Assembly (NCBI GenBank): GCA_914767885.1
Contig: CAJZBQ010000010.1
Span: 620,001-684,000, forward strand
Direction: 5' to 3'
Origin: Blepharisma stoltei
Taxonomy: Eukaryota; Ciliophora; Heterotrichea; Heterotrichida; Blepharismidae
DNA length: 64,000 nucleotides
The position numbers were made by a program, and so were the translations under genes. Below the pieces are notes generated by a model. That model was not told the DNA's origin, searched no databases, and was given only the letters and a program-made list of their open reading frames with translations. Shown here piece by piece: positions 1 to 10,265 of this stretch (position 1 is the stretch's first letter; every line of letters begins with the position of its first letter).

Positions 1-840
1 AATAAAGCTTCACTTTATAATCAATGTTTAGCACATGGTCTAAAAGATGCGAAAAAAGGAGATTTTCAATCTGCGCTTAATTATTTAAGCAAATCTCATA
101 AGCACTTCAACAAAAATCCTGACCCTTTGGTTTATCATGCAGCTATATTACTTCACATAGCATATGAAGCTTCCCCGCCTAACGATATTTTTATTATAGA
201 ATCCGAAAATTTATTACAAAAAGCTTCCCAGCTCAGAGATCCAGAAAGTGATATTTATTATTATCAGGCAATAGTGAAATATCTGAGAAATAAATTTTCT
301 GAAGCTTTAGAAGATGTTAAGCTTACTATTGATAAAGCAGAAGACAACATTGCTGAGCATTATGTGCTTAGAGGGCTGTGCCATGCTGGACTTAAAAAAT
401 ATCAAGATGCCTTGCAAGATTTTACTATAGCTATTCAATTGAATGAAGAACTATATTATGCTTATTCCTATAGAGGAAGGGTTGCTTATTTAGAAGACGA
501 TACAGATCTTGCTTATAGCGATTTTCAAAAGCATATAGCTGGCTGTCCAAATGATCCTTTAGCTCATATGCTGGCTGGAAATCTCCTGATGTCAACTGGA
601 TCTTATGACGATGCAATTAGTGCTTATAATAATGCTTTAGCGTTAAAATTCAGCTGTGAGGCTACTTATCAGAAGGCAAAATGTTATGTGCTGCTTCATA
701 AGCTTGACGATGCAATTATTGAATTAAATAAAATTTTGCAATCAAAACCAAATTTTTTAAGCGTTATCAAAGATAAAGAAATTTTGACTTATTTGAGAAA
801 TTTAGCTTCAGAGGAAAAAAATGTTAATATACTAAATTAA
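1..840 (+). CDS. TPR-repeat protein, 5' partial
   Basis: The frame is open from the first base to TAA at 838-840, giving at least 279 residues; the true start lies before the window. The protein is a run of helical tetratricopeptide-like repeats (for example YYAYSYRGRVAYLEDD and LAHMLAGNLLMSTGSYDDA), so a scaffold or protein-interaction role is likely. No enzymatic domain is visible. The next gene on the same strand also carries TPR-type helices, so the two may be relatives or halves of one gene, although this one ends cleanly in AT-rich DNA. Confidence 0.8.
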   Translation, partial: NKASLYNQCLAHGLKDAKKGDFQSALNYLSKSHKHFNKNPDPLVYHAAILLHIAYEASPPNDIFIIESENLLQKASQLRDPESDIYYYQAIVKYLRNKFSEALEDVKLTIDKAEDNIAEHYVLRGLCHAGLKKYQDALQDFTIAIQLNEELYYAYSYRGRVAYLEDDTDLAYSDFQKHIAGCPNDPLAHMLAGNLLMSTGSYDDAISAYNNALALKFSCEATYQKAKCYVLLHKLDDAIIELNKILQSKPNFLSVIKDKEILTYLRNLASEEKNVNILN

Positions 841-961
841 ATCAATAAGTATTTATATTGCAAAGCTATTACTTAATTAATTTTAAAATTAAGAATTTCT
901 TTACAAGTATTGGATAATTTTATTTTAATGGAAATATTTTTCAAAAATCAATTGAAAATTG

Positions 962-1290
962 TTATAAATGACTCAATTCCCCTCGTGAGGGAACAAAACC
1001 AATAGAAAGTCCCCTTTTTTGTAGTAAAAAATCACCTCCAAGAGCAAAAAAATTGTTTTTAATATAAATTATGTTTATGAAAAATATTTTTGATATATAA
1101 GTGATAAGTAGTATAATTAAATCTCTAGCAGATTCTGTTGAGTTTTAAACAGCTTACATTTAAAACATAAATTTTATAAATTAATTAATTGAGACATTTT
1201 AAATTCGAATTATAAATTTATTAAAAATAATTTAACCCTCCTTGAACGAAAAAATTTTTTGTACGCTCAAGGATGTGGAAGTCAGTGAAA
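962..1290. repeat. Degenerate family-A-like MITE
   Basis: The left end reads TGACTC...CCCCTCGTGAGGGAAC. The right end has CCTCCTTGAACG, then GTACGCTCAAGG, then AGTCA. These echo the C-rich inverted ends and CTCCGTGAGCGAAC arms of family A. The middle shares the family's AT-rich core (GATATATAAGTGATAA, then AATCTCTAGCAGATTCTG). Ends are diverged and not clearly TA-bounded. It sits between the two TPR genes, possibly inside the 5' part of the second. Confidence 0.5.
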
Positions 1291-1328
1291 CGTGCGGGGA
1301 AATTTTTGAGAGGAAACATATTTATTGA

Positions 1329-2235
1329 ATGAAAGCGATTTTTCTAATGTACACTGAAGAATATGAACTTGCTTTAGATGATTTTCAAGAAGTTCTTGAA
1401 ATTATTCATTCAAAAGACAATGAATTGATGACTTCTGATGAAGCACTTGCAGCAGAAGAAGAAAATTGTGAGGCTCTCTATAATATTGGCTTATGTCATT
1501 TACATGTAATTTCCTATTTAGTCTAACAAAGAGCAATCTTTAGTGATATTCCAAGACCTTGCTGAAGTTCTCAATGACAAGCATAAAGGCCAAATGATTT
1601 TTCTGTCAGCGCTTTCAGAACTTTCATTAGGAAATAATGAAACTGCTGAAAAATTAATGAAAGAAGCTTTCAAATGTGACCCAGAAACCATCAGTCCATT
1701 TCTCTCTGATAATCCCACCACTTTATTACCTTTAAATACCAAAAGTGAATTTTCATCAAATTTTCCTTTAATTACATTACCATTTTCTAATATCCCAAAA
1801 CTCCAAGCAAGACCAGCAATTTCTTTGCCAAGAGTTAGAGCTCCTTCATTAGAATTAAACGTTGAAGAAAAAGTCAAAGATTTCTTTGATTTTTCCAAAA
1901 TTTCTCCAAAACCTGAAGCTCCTTGATTAAATAGAATTCGAGGGTCTATACAGTTTACTGAAAATATTGTAGAATTTGACGTAGACCCTTCAGATACTGA
2001 AGATGAAAAAGAAAAAATTGAAGAAAAAAGCACAAATGATATCAGTGAAAATTTTGAGCGAAAAGTAAAATCACTAATTCCTATACGGCATAAGACCCCA
2101 AGTCCAATTGACAGCTCAAAAGAGATCCTTAAGCATATTGATGAATATAGCCTTTTTAAGCAAAACGGAAATCAAGATCCAGACCCTGAGCATGCTATTA
2201 TAAAAAAAATCAAAAATGTCTGCAAAGGAGACTAA
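1329..2235 (+). CDS. TPR-like protein with long acidic C-terminal tail
   Basis: A 16-nt intron (1506-1521, GTAATTTCCTATTTAG) joins the two coding blocks in frame, and a TGA at 1924-1926 is read as Trp; the stop is TAA at 2233-2235. The N-terminal ~130 residues form TPR helices (YTEEYELALDDFQEV, CEALYNIGLCHL). The remaining ~170 residues are low-complexity, Pro/Ser/Glu-rich and probably disordered. The same frame is open upstream to the MITE and completes a TPR helix (HIYW before the first Met), so the true start probably lies upstream and the Met at 1329 is only a placeholder. Function unknown. Confidence 0.65.
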
Positions 2236-2277
2236 TGTAAACTTATTTAAAATAATTTTCTATTAATTCACTTTGTA

Positions 2278-3312
2278 TTAATTCTGGCTTGCCCTGCCTT
2301 TCCATATAGAAGGTGTCTTATAGCTGCTTTCCATAATTTCGTCTTCTTCATGCAGCACATCTAGCCTAGGCTTATAAAGTTCTTGAATTACTTCTCTATT
2401 TACCTGCAAGCTTGTCTGCATATTTACTTCATTCTCTAATGGTGAAGTCAGCGCCATTTCTTCTAAATGAATGCTTGGGATTCTTTTTCGATGTTTATTT
2501 TTGAAATATAATAGCACTCGTAAAAGGAGAACTAAATTTCGGACGATAAGTACAAAAATGCCGACTATGCCTCCTAAGTCGTCAAATAAGGTATCTTGTG
2601 TGCAGGCAAAAATGATCCCGTAGATGCATAGAATAATTATGAAAATATCAAATATATTACTCAATGCAGTTCAAAATCGGCGAAGACCGATTAAATACAT
2701 TCTAACTCCCCCTCCTCCGTAAGCAAACACAAATATTAGAAAAATCCTTATTTTTTGCCAAAAAAAAAACACCCTCCGTGGGCGAACAAAAATTTTGGTG
2801 AAAAAAAATTGATATATAAATGATAACTATAGAACGAAATCTCTAGCTAATTCTGATTAATTTTAAACAGCTTACGTTTTTAAATATATAAATTCGCAAA
2901 TTAAATTAAACTTTTGCTTCTCATTTTTAAAAATTTTTGGAATTTGAAAAAAAAATTTTATAAAATTTATATAAATGTTTAAAAAAAAAAATTATGTAAG
3001 CGAACAAAAAATTTTTTTGTTCGCTCACGGAGGGGGAGTAAGCAAAATTTCAGATAAAATTGTTACACAGATTATGACTTCTAATGCGATAAACCATCCT
3101 TGATCTGTTTAGAAATTACTTGGATATCTCTTGATATGATTTAAAACCCAAATCATGCTAAAGAGACTTAAAATAATCTGAGTGATGTAAAAATAGCGAG
3201 CAAATCCTGAAAAATATAATTGGTTTAGACGTTCCTTGCAGGTGCTATGACGATTGAGATATGTTGATGTTGGAGAGTAAGCTATAGGAAAATAATCAGA
3301 GCTGTAGTCCAT
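2278..3312 (-). CDS. Stand-alone voltage-sensor-like four-TM protein
   Basis: Two coding blocks are joined by a 15-nt intron (GTAATTTCTAAACAG, about 3105-3119) and by removal of a TA-bounded MITE at 2703-3040. The assembled ~215-residue protein has four membrane segments. S2 carries acidic residues (EVIICVTILSEILLR), S3 has the FDIF Asp, and S4 has spaced Arg residues (RNLVLLLRV) followed by KNKHRKR. There is no pore domain, so it resembles Hv1/TMEM266-type voltage-sensor proteins. A proton channel or a sensor without a pore are both possible; S4 has only two intramembrane Arg. Divergent from the H2B gene. Confidence 0.65.
2703..3040. mobile_element. Family A MITE, TA-bounded, in voltage-sensor exon
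   Basis: TA at 2703-2704 is followed by CTCCCCCTCCTCCGTAAGC; the other end is GCTCACGGAGGGGGAG followed by TA at 3039-3040. Deleting 336 bp between the two TAs gives ...EILLRMYLIGLRRFW... across the junction, in frame and in the middle of the S2 region. Internal sequence matches the family A core. Confidence 0.8.
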
Positions 3313-3895
3313 TTTTAATATTAATATTTTTAGAAACTCATTTATGCAACTCTCTGATTGATAATTTCTTCATACTGAGCAGGAAAAATTCTAATTTTTA
3401 ATTTAAATGGAATTTGAGTTGAAAAATTAGGAATTAAATAATAGTCAAATATTTGAATATAAATAAAATGTGAACTTGGATTTATTTACAGTTTTATTAA
3501 GAATAAATTAATATGTAGCTTAAATAAAATAGTTGATTAAAAGAATCTTTAATATGGCAATAGCATTTTTGAGGCATGAGCAAACTCATTGCAGCTATAT
3601 CTTTGAGCATGTTTGAAACTATATATATTATCGGTAAAAGTTGAAATAAAAATTATTTAATTAGGTTTTTTGTTTCTTTATAATTTTTAAGATTTATTAT
3701 GATTTTATATAATTGTACTTATCTTTTAGTTTGAGTTTTAATATTTCTGATATATGTCCATATGATTTCATAAAGATGCTGAGTGTTCTAAAATGTATCT
3801 ATATCTAAATTAGATTTTCAAAATTGACCAATCATATGCCATTTTTAGGATAAAACTCATCTATAAATGGGCCGAAATTAGCCTTTATTTATAAA
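3313..3895. other. AT-rich intergenic region between divergent genes
   Basis: No coding frame, hairpin or repeat was recognised here. It separates the start codons of the minus-strand voltage-sensor gene and the plus-strand H2B gene, so it must hold both promoters, but I see no distinct motif. Confidence 0.5.
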
Positions 3896-4351
3896 ATGGT
3901 AAAAACCCCAAAGAAAGGAGAAGACAAGCCAAAAGTTGAATCAGCAGGAAAGAAAGGAAAGAAGAGATCTGAAACTTTTGCTCTTTATATCTACCGTGTC
4001 CTTAAACAAGTCCACCCAGATATTGGTATCTCAAAAAGATCGATGAGTATAATGAACTCATTCATCAATGATATTTTTGGTCCTTTTATTTTATATAAAA
4101 TTCGTCTTTTCCTGAATTATTTTCCTTTTTAATAGAATTTTTTGATAGAGGTCGCTTTGGAAATGAGAAATTTGCTGACACCAATTTTTGAAAGAGTCTG
4201 TTTTGAATCCAGCAAATTAGTTAGGTATCAAAAGAGAAGAACCTTAAGCAGCAGAGAAGTTCAAACCTCAGTCAGACTTATTCTTCCAGGAGAACTCGCA
4301 AAGCACGCTGTCAGTGAAGGAACTAAAGCTGTTACTAAATTCACAAGTTAA
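3896..4351 (+). CDS. Histone H2B
   Basis: After removal of an insert, the protein is about 115 residues. It has a Lys-rich N-terminal tail ([15 protein letters not shown]), then the histone fold with [30 protein letters not shown] and [10 protein letters not shown], and ends with [19 protein letters not shown] and KFTS, the H2B C-terminal helix. It pairs with H2A in nucleosomes. The insert splits the codons of NDIF and ERV and would introduce a TAA at 4130 if kept. Identification is secure; the insert boundary is inferred from the conserved H2B sequence. Confidence 0.93.
4073..4190. mobile_element. 111-bp insert in the H2B exon with 7-bp direct repeat
   Basis: ATTTTTG occurs at 4073-4079 and 4184-4190. 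Deleting one repeat plus the DNA between them (111 bp) fuses ...NDIF to ERVCFES..., the normal H2B order. The insert begins GGTCC after the repeat, lacks the 15-16 nt length and AG end of the introns here, and has no TA at its right edge. It is better read as an unusual IES than as a spliceosomal intron. Confidence 0.6.
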
Positions 4352-4650
4352 GTTAAATGTTTTGCAATTAGAATTTTGTGTTTTAATTTAAATATTAAAA
4401 ATAAATGAACTTAAAAATATTTACGCAAAAGTTTTATATATTCAGAAAATATATATTTAATTGGTTTAATTGGTGATATTATATATAATTATTTTTAAAA
4501 ATAATAGGATTAATTAGTTTTATGCATTATATGACTTCAGTTGATTAAATTTTATATAAGAAAAGAAAAAAGGACAAATCTGATTTATCTGTATGCTTTA
4601 TACATATAATTATAAAAATGAAATAGAATAAGGATCAAAAAGCTGAATTT

Positions 4651-5202
4651 ATGATTTTCTTAAATAGGATTAGGATTATTAAAGTCAGGCGTTAGCCATA
4701 TTGGTGACGCAGTCACCAAAGACCTCCCGTACGGGAGGTTCATCCGCTTTTCGACTCCAGCCCAGAGGGTCTATCCCTCTTGCGAGTGCCCTTCGGTACC
4801 TTCTGTCTCCTCCTGGCCTTGAGGCTTCAGTCTTGAGTGGGCGGCTTATGGATTTCTGCCTGCTACGGGCGATTGGAGTAGCTTGATTCCAGAGATCAAC
4901 TCCTTGGAGTCTATCGGGTGTCGAAGTGCCTTTCTTCGACAGCTACAGGAAAAAGACTACCCCCAGTTTCTCGGTAGAGAGGAATGCCCATGGGTCCTCG
5001 GATCCAAAGGATGCTGTTGGGCACCTCCATTTCCAACCACAGGAAAGCAGCCAAAACCTACCCGGATACACACCTCTAGAGCCTGCACTAGATTCTCGGC
5101 TCGAAGTCCGTCCCAGTTCGCCGTAGCCATAAGGTCTGGACTACTGCGCCAAGAGGGCAGGTTGGCACGTGTCGCCATTTAATGTATATGATTTCTTAAA
5201 TA
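4651..5202 (-). mobile_element. GC-rich non-LTR-type retroposon R1 (copy 1)
   Basis: The element spans about 4667-5187 on the minus strand. It is flanked by near-identical 15-16 bp duplications: ATGATTTTCTTAAATA at 4651-4666 and ATGATTTCTTAAATA at 5188-5202. The 5' end (right side) reads TATACATTAAATGGCGACAC on the minus strand; the 3' end is a short repeat tail of TAATCC units. Its body is clearly GC-richer than the surroundings. A diverged second copy lies at 48196-48763. No reverse transcriptase is present, so it is SINE-like or a LINE fragment; small frames inside are not convincing genes. Confidence 0.75.
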
Positions 5203-5595
5203 ACATCAAAATGTGTTCCTTTATCAAAAAGAAATCAAACACAATTGAATTAAAATACCAAAGCATTTTTAGTAGTTAAGAAAGCCTAATTTTTATAATA
5301 GATTTTCTTATCATATATAATCATGATATCAGGTATACACGAAAAAACCTACTGTAGATTTATTACACATTAAAAATTCTAATCCGCGTTTATAATTTTC
5401 CGGGCTTTTATTTTTCGATATTCTTAATAAAATTTTCTCTTCCAAAATTCACCTCCAAATTTTTTATAATAATTTTTTACCCAACTTTTCTACTTTTCTA
5501 GTTATTTTGATACAATTCTGATCGTGATTTCCTATAAATTCATTGCCATCATAACTGTTGATATCTTGATTTAAATTCCTAACGGTCATTAAAAA

Positions 5596-6159
5596 ATGAA
5601 TTACAAGTTTGCTGTTATAGCTCTCTGTATCTCTCTGTCAATTGCAGGTAAAGCTGACTTTCCATATGGTCTTCAATTAGAATGGAACATCGAAGGTGAT
5701 TCTATAACTTTTAACTTCATTGTCCCTAACATACAAATAGGTCCTTTCGGCTGGGCAGGAATTGGTTTTAAAACACTCGAAGCAGGACGAACCATGGCAA
5801 ATGGTGACTTTGTAGCTGCTATATTTGATTCAGGGAAAATCGAAGATAGGTTTGGAAACCCAAGAAACTCAAATCCTCCACTTGACGAAGAAAAAGGAGG
5901 AATGGACGATCTTCAAGATAAAATGAAAGATGTTCAGGACAATTACACAGTTTTCAGCTGGACAAGATGGCTTGATACTAAAGATGCAAAAGATTCACCA
6001 TTAGTAGAAGGGAAGGAATATTATTTATTGTGGGCTGTTGGGAAGAACGAAGGAGAATTTATTAAACACCATGATGACGCTGGAGCTATCCAAATTGTAT
6101 TATCCAATGATTTCTCTACAACTGAAGAAGCACATGCAAGCTTCATTAATATTAATTAA
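5596..6159 (+). CDS. Secreted DOMON-domain protein
   Basis: A 187-residue uninterrupted protein. Residues 1-18 (MNYKFAVIALCISLSIAG) form a signal peptide. The rest matches a DOMON beta-sandwich: FGWAGIGFKTLEAGRTMANGDF resembles the family's GWxGIGF...M..aD motif, and FSWTRWLDT and EYYLLWAVG are later strands. DOMON domains bind haem or sugar and often occur in extracellular redox proteins. No cytochrome b561 transmembrane part follows, so this is a free secreted domain. Ligand unknown. Confidence 0.75.
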   Translation: MNYKFAVIALCISLSIAGKADFPYGLQLEWNIEGDSITFNFIVPNIQIGPFGWAGIGFKTLEAGRTMANGDFVAAIFDSGKIEDRFGNPRNSNPPLDEEKGGMDDLQDKMKDVQDNYTVFSWTRWLDTKDAKDSPLVEGKEYYLLWAVGKNEGEFIKHHDDAGAIQIVLSNDFSTTEEAHASFININ

Positions 6160-6314
6160 TTTTTTTTCATAAGCCATATCCCCTTATATAACTGCAAATC
6201 TTTTATTACTATCCAATATGGGAAATCCCTTTAACTAGACTTAATTTATCATAACATTATCACTTAATTAATAAAAAATTTACCCTTGACCCTTCATTTT
6301 CTCACAATTAAATA

Positions 6315-7271
6315 ATGGTCCTCAATAAAAACACCAAAAATATATATAAAATAAAAAATCCAATGTCAGAAAAAAGCAGTTTAGACTCCTTTGTAGTTTT
6401 ACACACAATAAGTAAAGGTGAGCACGCAGTTGTAAAATTAATAGAAGATAGTTATGGTAAAAAGTTCGCTGCCAAAATTTTCAAAGCTAAATCTCTAGCT
6501 TTGAGGGCTCTACACATGTCACTGTGGGAATCCGAGCTTAAAGCTTACCGAAATATCAACACCCTCTGAACTCTTCGAGTTCTAGCGTCAAGCAGCACAG
6601 GAATCTACAAAAAAAAGTCCCAAAAAGGAGAATATTCCTGCTTTTATATGCTTTTTGAATACTGCCCTTATGGGTCACTTTGGGATGTTGTAAAACTTTC
6701 ACCAGACGAAAAAATCCTCAGATTTTACTTCAAACAAATCATTGAAGGGGTTGAAGGGCTGCATTCTCATGGTCTGACGCATCTGAATTTTAAACTAGAA
6801 AATGTACTTATAGACGAAAATTTCGGGCTAAGAATTTGTGGATTTTCACATAGCTCATTTGATACCCAAGAAGCCCCAACTTATAATGGAAGACTAGATT
6901 ATTATAAAAGCCCTGAAATAGTCAAAAGGAAGCCTTATATGAAAAATAAAGCAGATTTATTTGCCATTGGGGTCATGTTTTTTATATTGTTGCTTCAAAA
7001 ACCTCCATTTATGCGGGCTGATTTGATAGACCCTTATTTCAAGATGATGAAGGCGAAAAATAATGAATATTGGATAAGAATGAAGCCAAAAAATTTGGCT
7101 GTGTCAAGCGAGTATCAGAAAATTATTAATTCAATGCTGGGAGAGCTGGAAAATGAAAGATTAAGCATTGAAGAAATTAAGAAGCATGCGTGATATAATT
7201 TAGAAGATCCAACTAGAGAAGAACTAAGGGAGTTTTTCCAGAAAGTTAGGGAAAAAGCAAAAATATTGTAA
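6315..7271 (+). CDS. Ser/Thr kinase-fold pseudokinase
   Basis: A single exon of 318 codons once TGA at 6567 and 7191 are read as Trp. The kinase fold is recognisable: the subdomain II Lys (FAAKIF), an aE helix (FYFKQIIEGVEGLHSHGL), a substrate-loop region with YKSPEIV in place of APE, and KADLFAIGVMFFILL. The catalytic loop reads HLNFKLENVL, so the catalytic Asp is Asn, and DFG is CGF. Both essential acidic residues are therefore lost and the Gly loop is poor. It is probably catalytically dead and works as a scaffold or allosteric partner; relatives are SNF1/CDPK-like kinases. Confidence 0.8.
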
Positions 7272-7321
7272 ATGGTGAGTTTTTGAATATTACATAATAC
7301 ATAAATATTTAGAATTAAGAT

Positions 7322-7639
7322 AATTGGAGAAAATAATATATTTAAAATGGCAGTTAGGGATGGGTCCATAGTCCTGATCCACCAGGCGGACCCATATACC
7401 TAGCTCAGTGAGAGAAGTCAAGCTTCTTGAGAGTATCGGCTTGAAGAGCACAAGTCGGTGCTTAGGCTGGCACTGACTAGAGAAGTCTGAAAAGGCTTGA
7501 TAGCTTTAACGGTTCGACGGTTAGGCCGGTTCAGAACCGTTGTTCAGAGCTGTTATCGTAGCTGAACCTCAAGTAAAGAAGTCTTAGAAGACACTAAATG
7601 TGCGAGAGAATTTCATTAAACTTAAATTGGAGAAATAAA
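7322..7639 (+). mobile_element. Short GC-rich retroposon (about 288 bp)
   Basis: Near-identical 15-bp flanks (AATTGGAGAAAATAA at 7322-7336, AATTGGAGAAATAAA at 7625-7639) enclose a GC-rich body. It starts TATATTTAAAATGGCAG, like the 5' start of the other retroposons, and ends in an ATTAAACTTAA-type tail. It lies between the pseudokinase and FA2H genes. A structured non-coding RNA gene is an alternative, because GGGTCC...GGCGGACCC can pair, but the target duplication favours a retroposon. Confidence 0.6.
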
Positions 7640-7755
7640 AATTGTATAAAATTATTGCTGAAAATAGATTAAGAAAAGAAAATAAAGCTGAGTTGTAATT
7701 TTTAAGATTTTCTTAAATTTTTTACAAGTGTTGCCACGGATTTGTCTAATAAAAT

Positions 7756-8873
7756 ATGGGGTTGGACGAAGATGAAGTGTTGAAACATAATAAACCTAAT
7801 GACGCTTGGGTAACCTATAAAGGAAGAGTCCTTAACATAACTTCATTTCTTAGCGATCACCCTGGTGGCTCTGAAATCATAGAGCCTTATTTAGGAAAAG
7901 ACATCACAAAGCAATTCGACGAAAATGACCACTCTGAAAACGCAATCAAAATGACAAAAAACATGGAAGTTGGAAACCTCACGAAACCTTCAAAACCAGA
8001 AGAAAATTTAACTATTGACCCAACCCGAGGTCTTGTTTACCAAGTCTTCACCAAACTAAATCTTAAGGCATACCAAGACTTTGTCAATGATCCAAAGCAC
8101 ACAAAAACAAATGTTAGAGTTTTTGATTCGCCGATTTTAGAACCTTTTTCTAAAACCCCTTGGTACGCAATTCCAATTTTTTGGATTCCTGTCATGCTAT
8201 TTTATGCCTATTGTGGTTTAAAACTTGGAATTATTTCTTTTGTTTGTCTATTTTTATTAGGAGTGGTGTGGTGGACCATATTTGAATATTCACTTCATCG
8301 ATTTGTATTTCACAGTGAAAAATACTTACCGGACAACCCTTATTGGATTGTATTTCATTTCTTATCACATGGGATACATCATGCTTATCCTATGGATAAT
8401 CTAAGATTAGTTTTTCCAATAGCCTTAGGTGTTATATAGAAATTTCCCATAGATGGCGCAGTTTGCCCTTGATTTGCCCACTGGGAAAATTTTTTGGTTC
8501 GGCCAGTACCATATTGTTTGGTCAAACCAAAAAATTTTTTCAGTGGGTAAACAAGGGCAAACAGCGCCATCTATGGGAAAATTCCTTACTAGTAATTGTG
8601 CTTAAAGCAGGAATATACAACAATTTAATGCCAGTTGCAGTTGCAGATGCATTTGCTGCAGGGAAATTAATGGGGTATATGTATTATGACCTATTTCATT
8701 ATTATTCACATCACAGCCGACCGCATATTAAATATTTTAGCTTTATGAAGACTTATCATATGGCACACCATTATAAAGACCCATTAAAAGGCTTTGGAGT
8801 TTCTAATCATTTTTGGGATATTGTTTTTGGGACTTTACTTCCAGTTACTTATAGGCCGACATCACTGGATTAA
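7756..8873 (+). CDS. FA2H: Fatty acid 2-hydroxylase, copy 1
   Basis: The N-terminal ~85 residues are a cytochrome b5 domain with the haem-binding HPGG motif; the C-terminal half is the membrane di-iron hydroxylase domain with His clusters HRFVFH, HFLSHGIHH, HYYSHH and HMAHHY and two hydrophobic hairpins. The enzyme adds a 2-hydroxyl to fatty acids of sphingolipids in the ER, taking electrons through its b5 domain. A 152-bp palindromic insert at 8435-8586 interrupts the frame. Removing it gives IALGVILVIVLKAG, the same length as IALSLLLWLVFKPG in copy 2. The downstream copy is near identical in the N-terminal half, so this is a recent tandem duplication. Confidence 0.92.
8435..8588. mobile_element. 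152-bp palindromic IES in FA2H copy 1
   Basis: Bounded by TA at 8435-8436 and 8587-8588. Each arm carries TTTCCCATAGATGGCGC, then TTTGCCC, and a poly-T segment before a GGTTCGGCC / GGTCAAACC centre, so the whole insert can fold into one long hairpin. It is absent from the paralogue at the equivalent codon, which is a natural empty-site control. Keeping it would add a stop soon after the junction. Confidence 0.85.
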
Positions 8874-9092
8874 AATAACCTATATTTAATAAAAAATTTC
8901 TCTTTTTCAAAAATTAGGCAATTTACTTTAATTTGGAAAATATCGAATTTTTAATAATATAAAATACATGGATAGTTAGATTTGAAATAAAATAGTAAAC
9001 TACTTAATAAATAAAATAAAGATGAGCTAAATTATTAAATTTGAATTATTTTATGTGACGTCGTTGCCAAGGATATTTATGTCTAATAAAAT

Positions 9093-10265
9093 ATGGGGTT
9101 GGACGAAGATGAAGTGTTGAAACATAATAAACCTAATGACGCTTGGGTAATCTATAAAGGAAGAGTTCTTAACATAACTTCATTTCTTAATGACCACCCT
9201 GGTGGTTCTGAAATCATAGAGCCTTATTTAGGAAAAGACATCACAAAGCAATTCGACGAAAATGACCACTCTGAAAACGCAATCAAAATGACAAAGAACA
9301 TGGAAGTTGGAGACCTCACGAAACCTTCAAAACCAGAAGAAAATTTAACTATTGACCCGACTCGAGGTCTTGTTTACCAAGTCTTCACCAAACTAAATCT
9401 TAAGGCATACCAAGACTTTGTCAATGACCCAAAGCACACAAAAACTAATATTAGAGTGTTTGATTCTCCAATTCTAGAGCCCTTCTCTAAAACCCCTTGG
9501 TACGCAATTCCAATTTTTTGGATTCCTTTCATGCTATTTTATTCCTATTGTGGTTTAGAGCTCGGATTTATTCCTTTTATTTGCCTTTTTCTTTTAGGAA
9601 TTGCATGGTGGACACTGTTCGAATATTCGCTTCATCGTTTTATATTTCATAGTGAGCCATACCTACCAGACAACCCATACTGAATTGTATTTCATTTCTT
9701 ATCACATGGGATACATCATGCTTATCCTATGGATAATCTAAGACTGGTATTCCCAATAGCCTTATCTTTACTGTTATGGCTAGTATTTAAACCTGGCTTA
9801 TACAATCACATAATGCCAATTGCAGTAGCCGATGCCTTCTTTGCAGGCAAATTAGTGGGGTATATGTATTATGACTTATTTCATTATTATTCACATCACA
9901 GCCGCCCTCATGGGAAATACTTTAGCTTTATGAAGACTTATCATATGGCACACCATTATAAAGATCCATTTAAAGGCTTTGGAGTTTCTAATCATTTTTG
10001 GGGCTTCATGCCAAATGACCGTGGATTTTTGACAGTGTACATTTCATCGAAATCTATTTGGTCAAAAATTTTTGATAATGCGACATTTGGCCGAAAAATT
10101 AAAGGTTTTTTTCAGTCAAATGTCTCACTATCAAAATTTTCGACCAATTTTCGGTGAAATGCACATTATCAAAAACGCAAAGTCATTTGACCTGCACCCC
10201 ATTTTTGGGATATTGTTTTTGGAACTCTACTTCCAGTTACTTATAGACCGACATCGTTGGATTAA
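9093..10265 (+). CDS. FA2H: Fatty acid 2-hydroxylase, copy 2
   Basis: Same architecture as copy 1: b5 domain with HPGG, then the hydroxylase domain with HRFIFH, HFLSHGIHH, HYYSHH and HMAHHY. The codon after DNPY is TGA here and TGG in copy 1, direct evidence that TGA codes for Trp. The region where copy 1 has its palindromic insert is uninterrupted. Instead, a different insert (9993-10209) sits between NHFW and DIVFGTLLPV; without it the C-terminus matches copy 1 to the final TSLD. The start codon context TAATAAAATATGGGG is shared with copy 1. Confidence 0.92.
9993..10209. mobile_element. Family C insert in FA2H copy 2
   Basis: CATTTTTGGG is present at 9993-10002 and 10200-10209; removing 207 bp restores the sequence seen in copy 1. 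Ends are inverted repeats: left CTTCATGCCAAATGAC, right GTCATTTGACCTGCACC. Internal arms carry TTTGGTCAAAAATTTTTGA and TCAAAATTTTCGACC. Two relatives lie at 16741-16964 and 35737-35969. The 8-10 bp flanking repeats and short inverted ends suggest a hAT-like non-autonomous transposon (inference). Neither repeat contains TA. Confidence 0.75.

Noticed and set aside
1543-1926. Separate small genes ending at TGA codons throughout the window
   Set aside because: TGA encodes Trp here, as shown by the FA2H pair and by RING, MYB, kinase and ARF motifs; these pieces belong to longer genes.
4701-5182. Overlapping open frames in the GC-rich block on both strands
   Set aside because: They lie within a retroposon with target duplications, overlap each other on both strands, show no domains, and are not conserved in frame in the second copy.
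7340-7600. GC-rich block as rRNA, tRNA cluster, RNase P or SRP RNA
   Set aside because: No recognised conserved core or tRNA cloverleaf; 15-bp flanking duplications fit a retroposon better.
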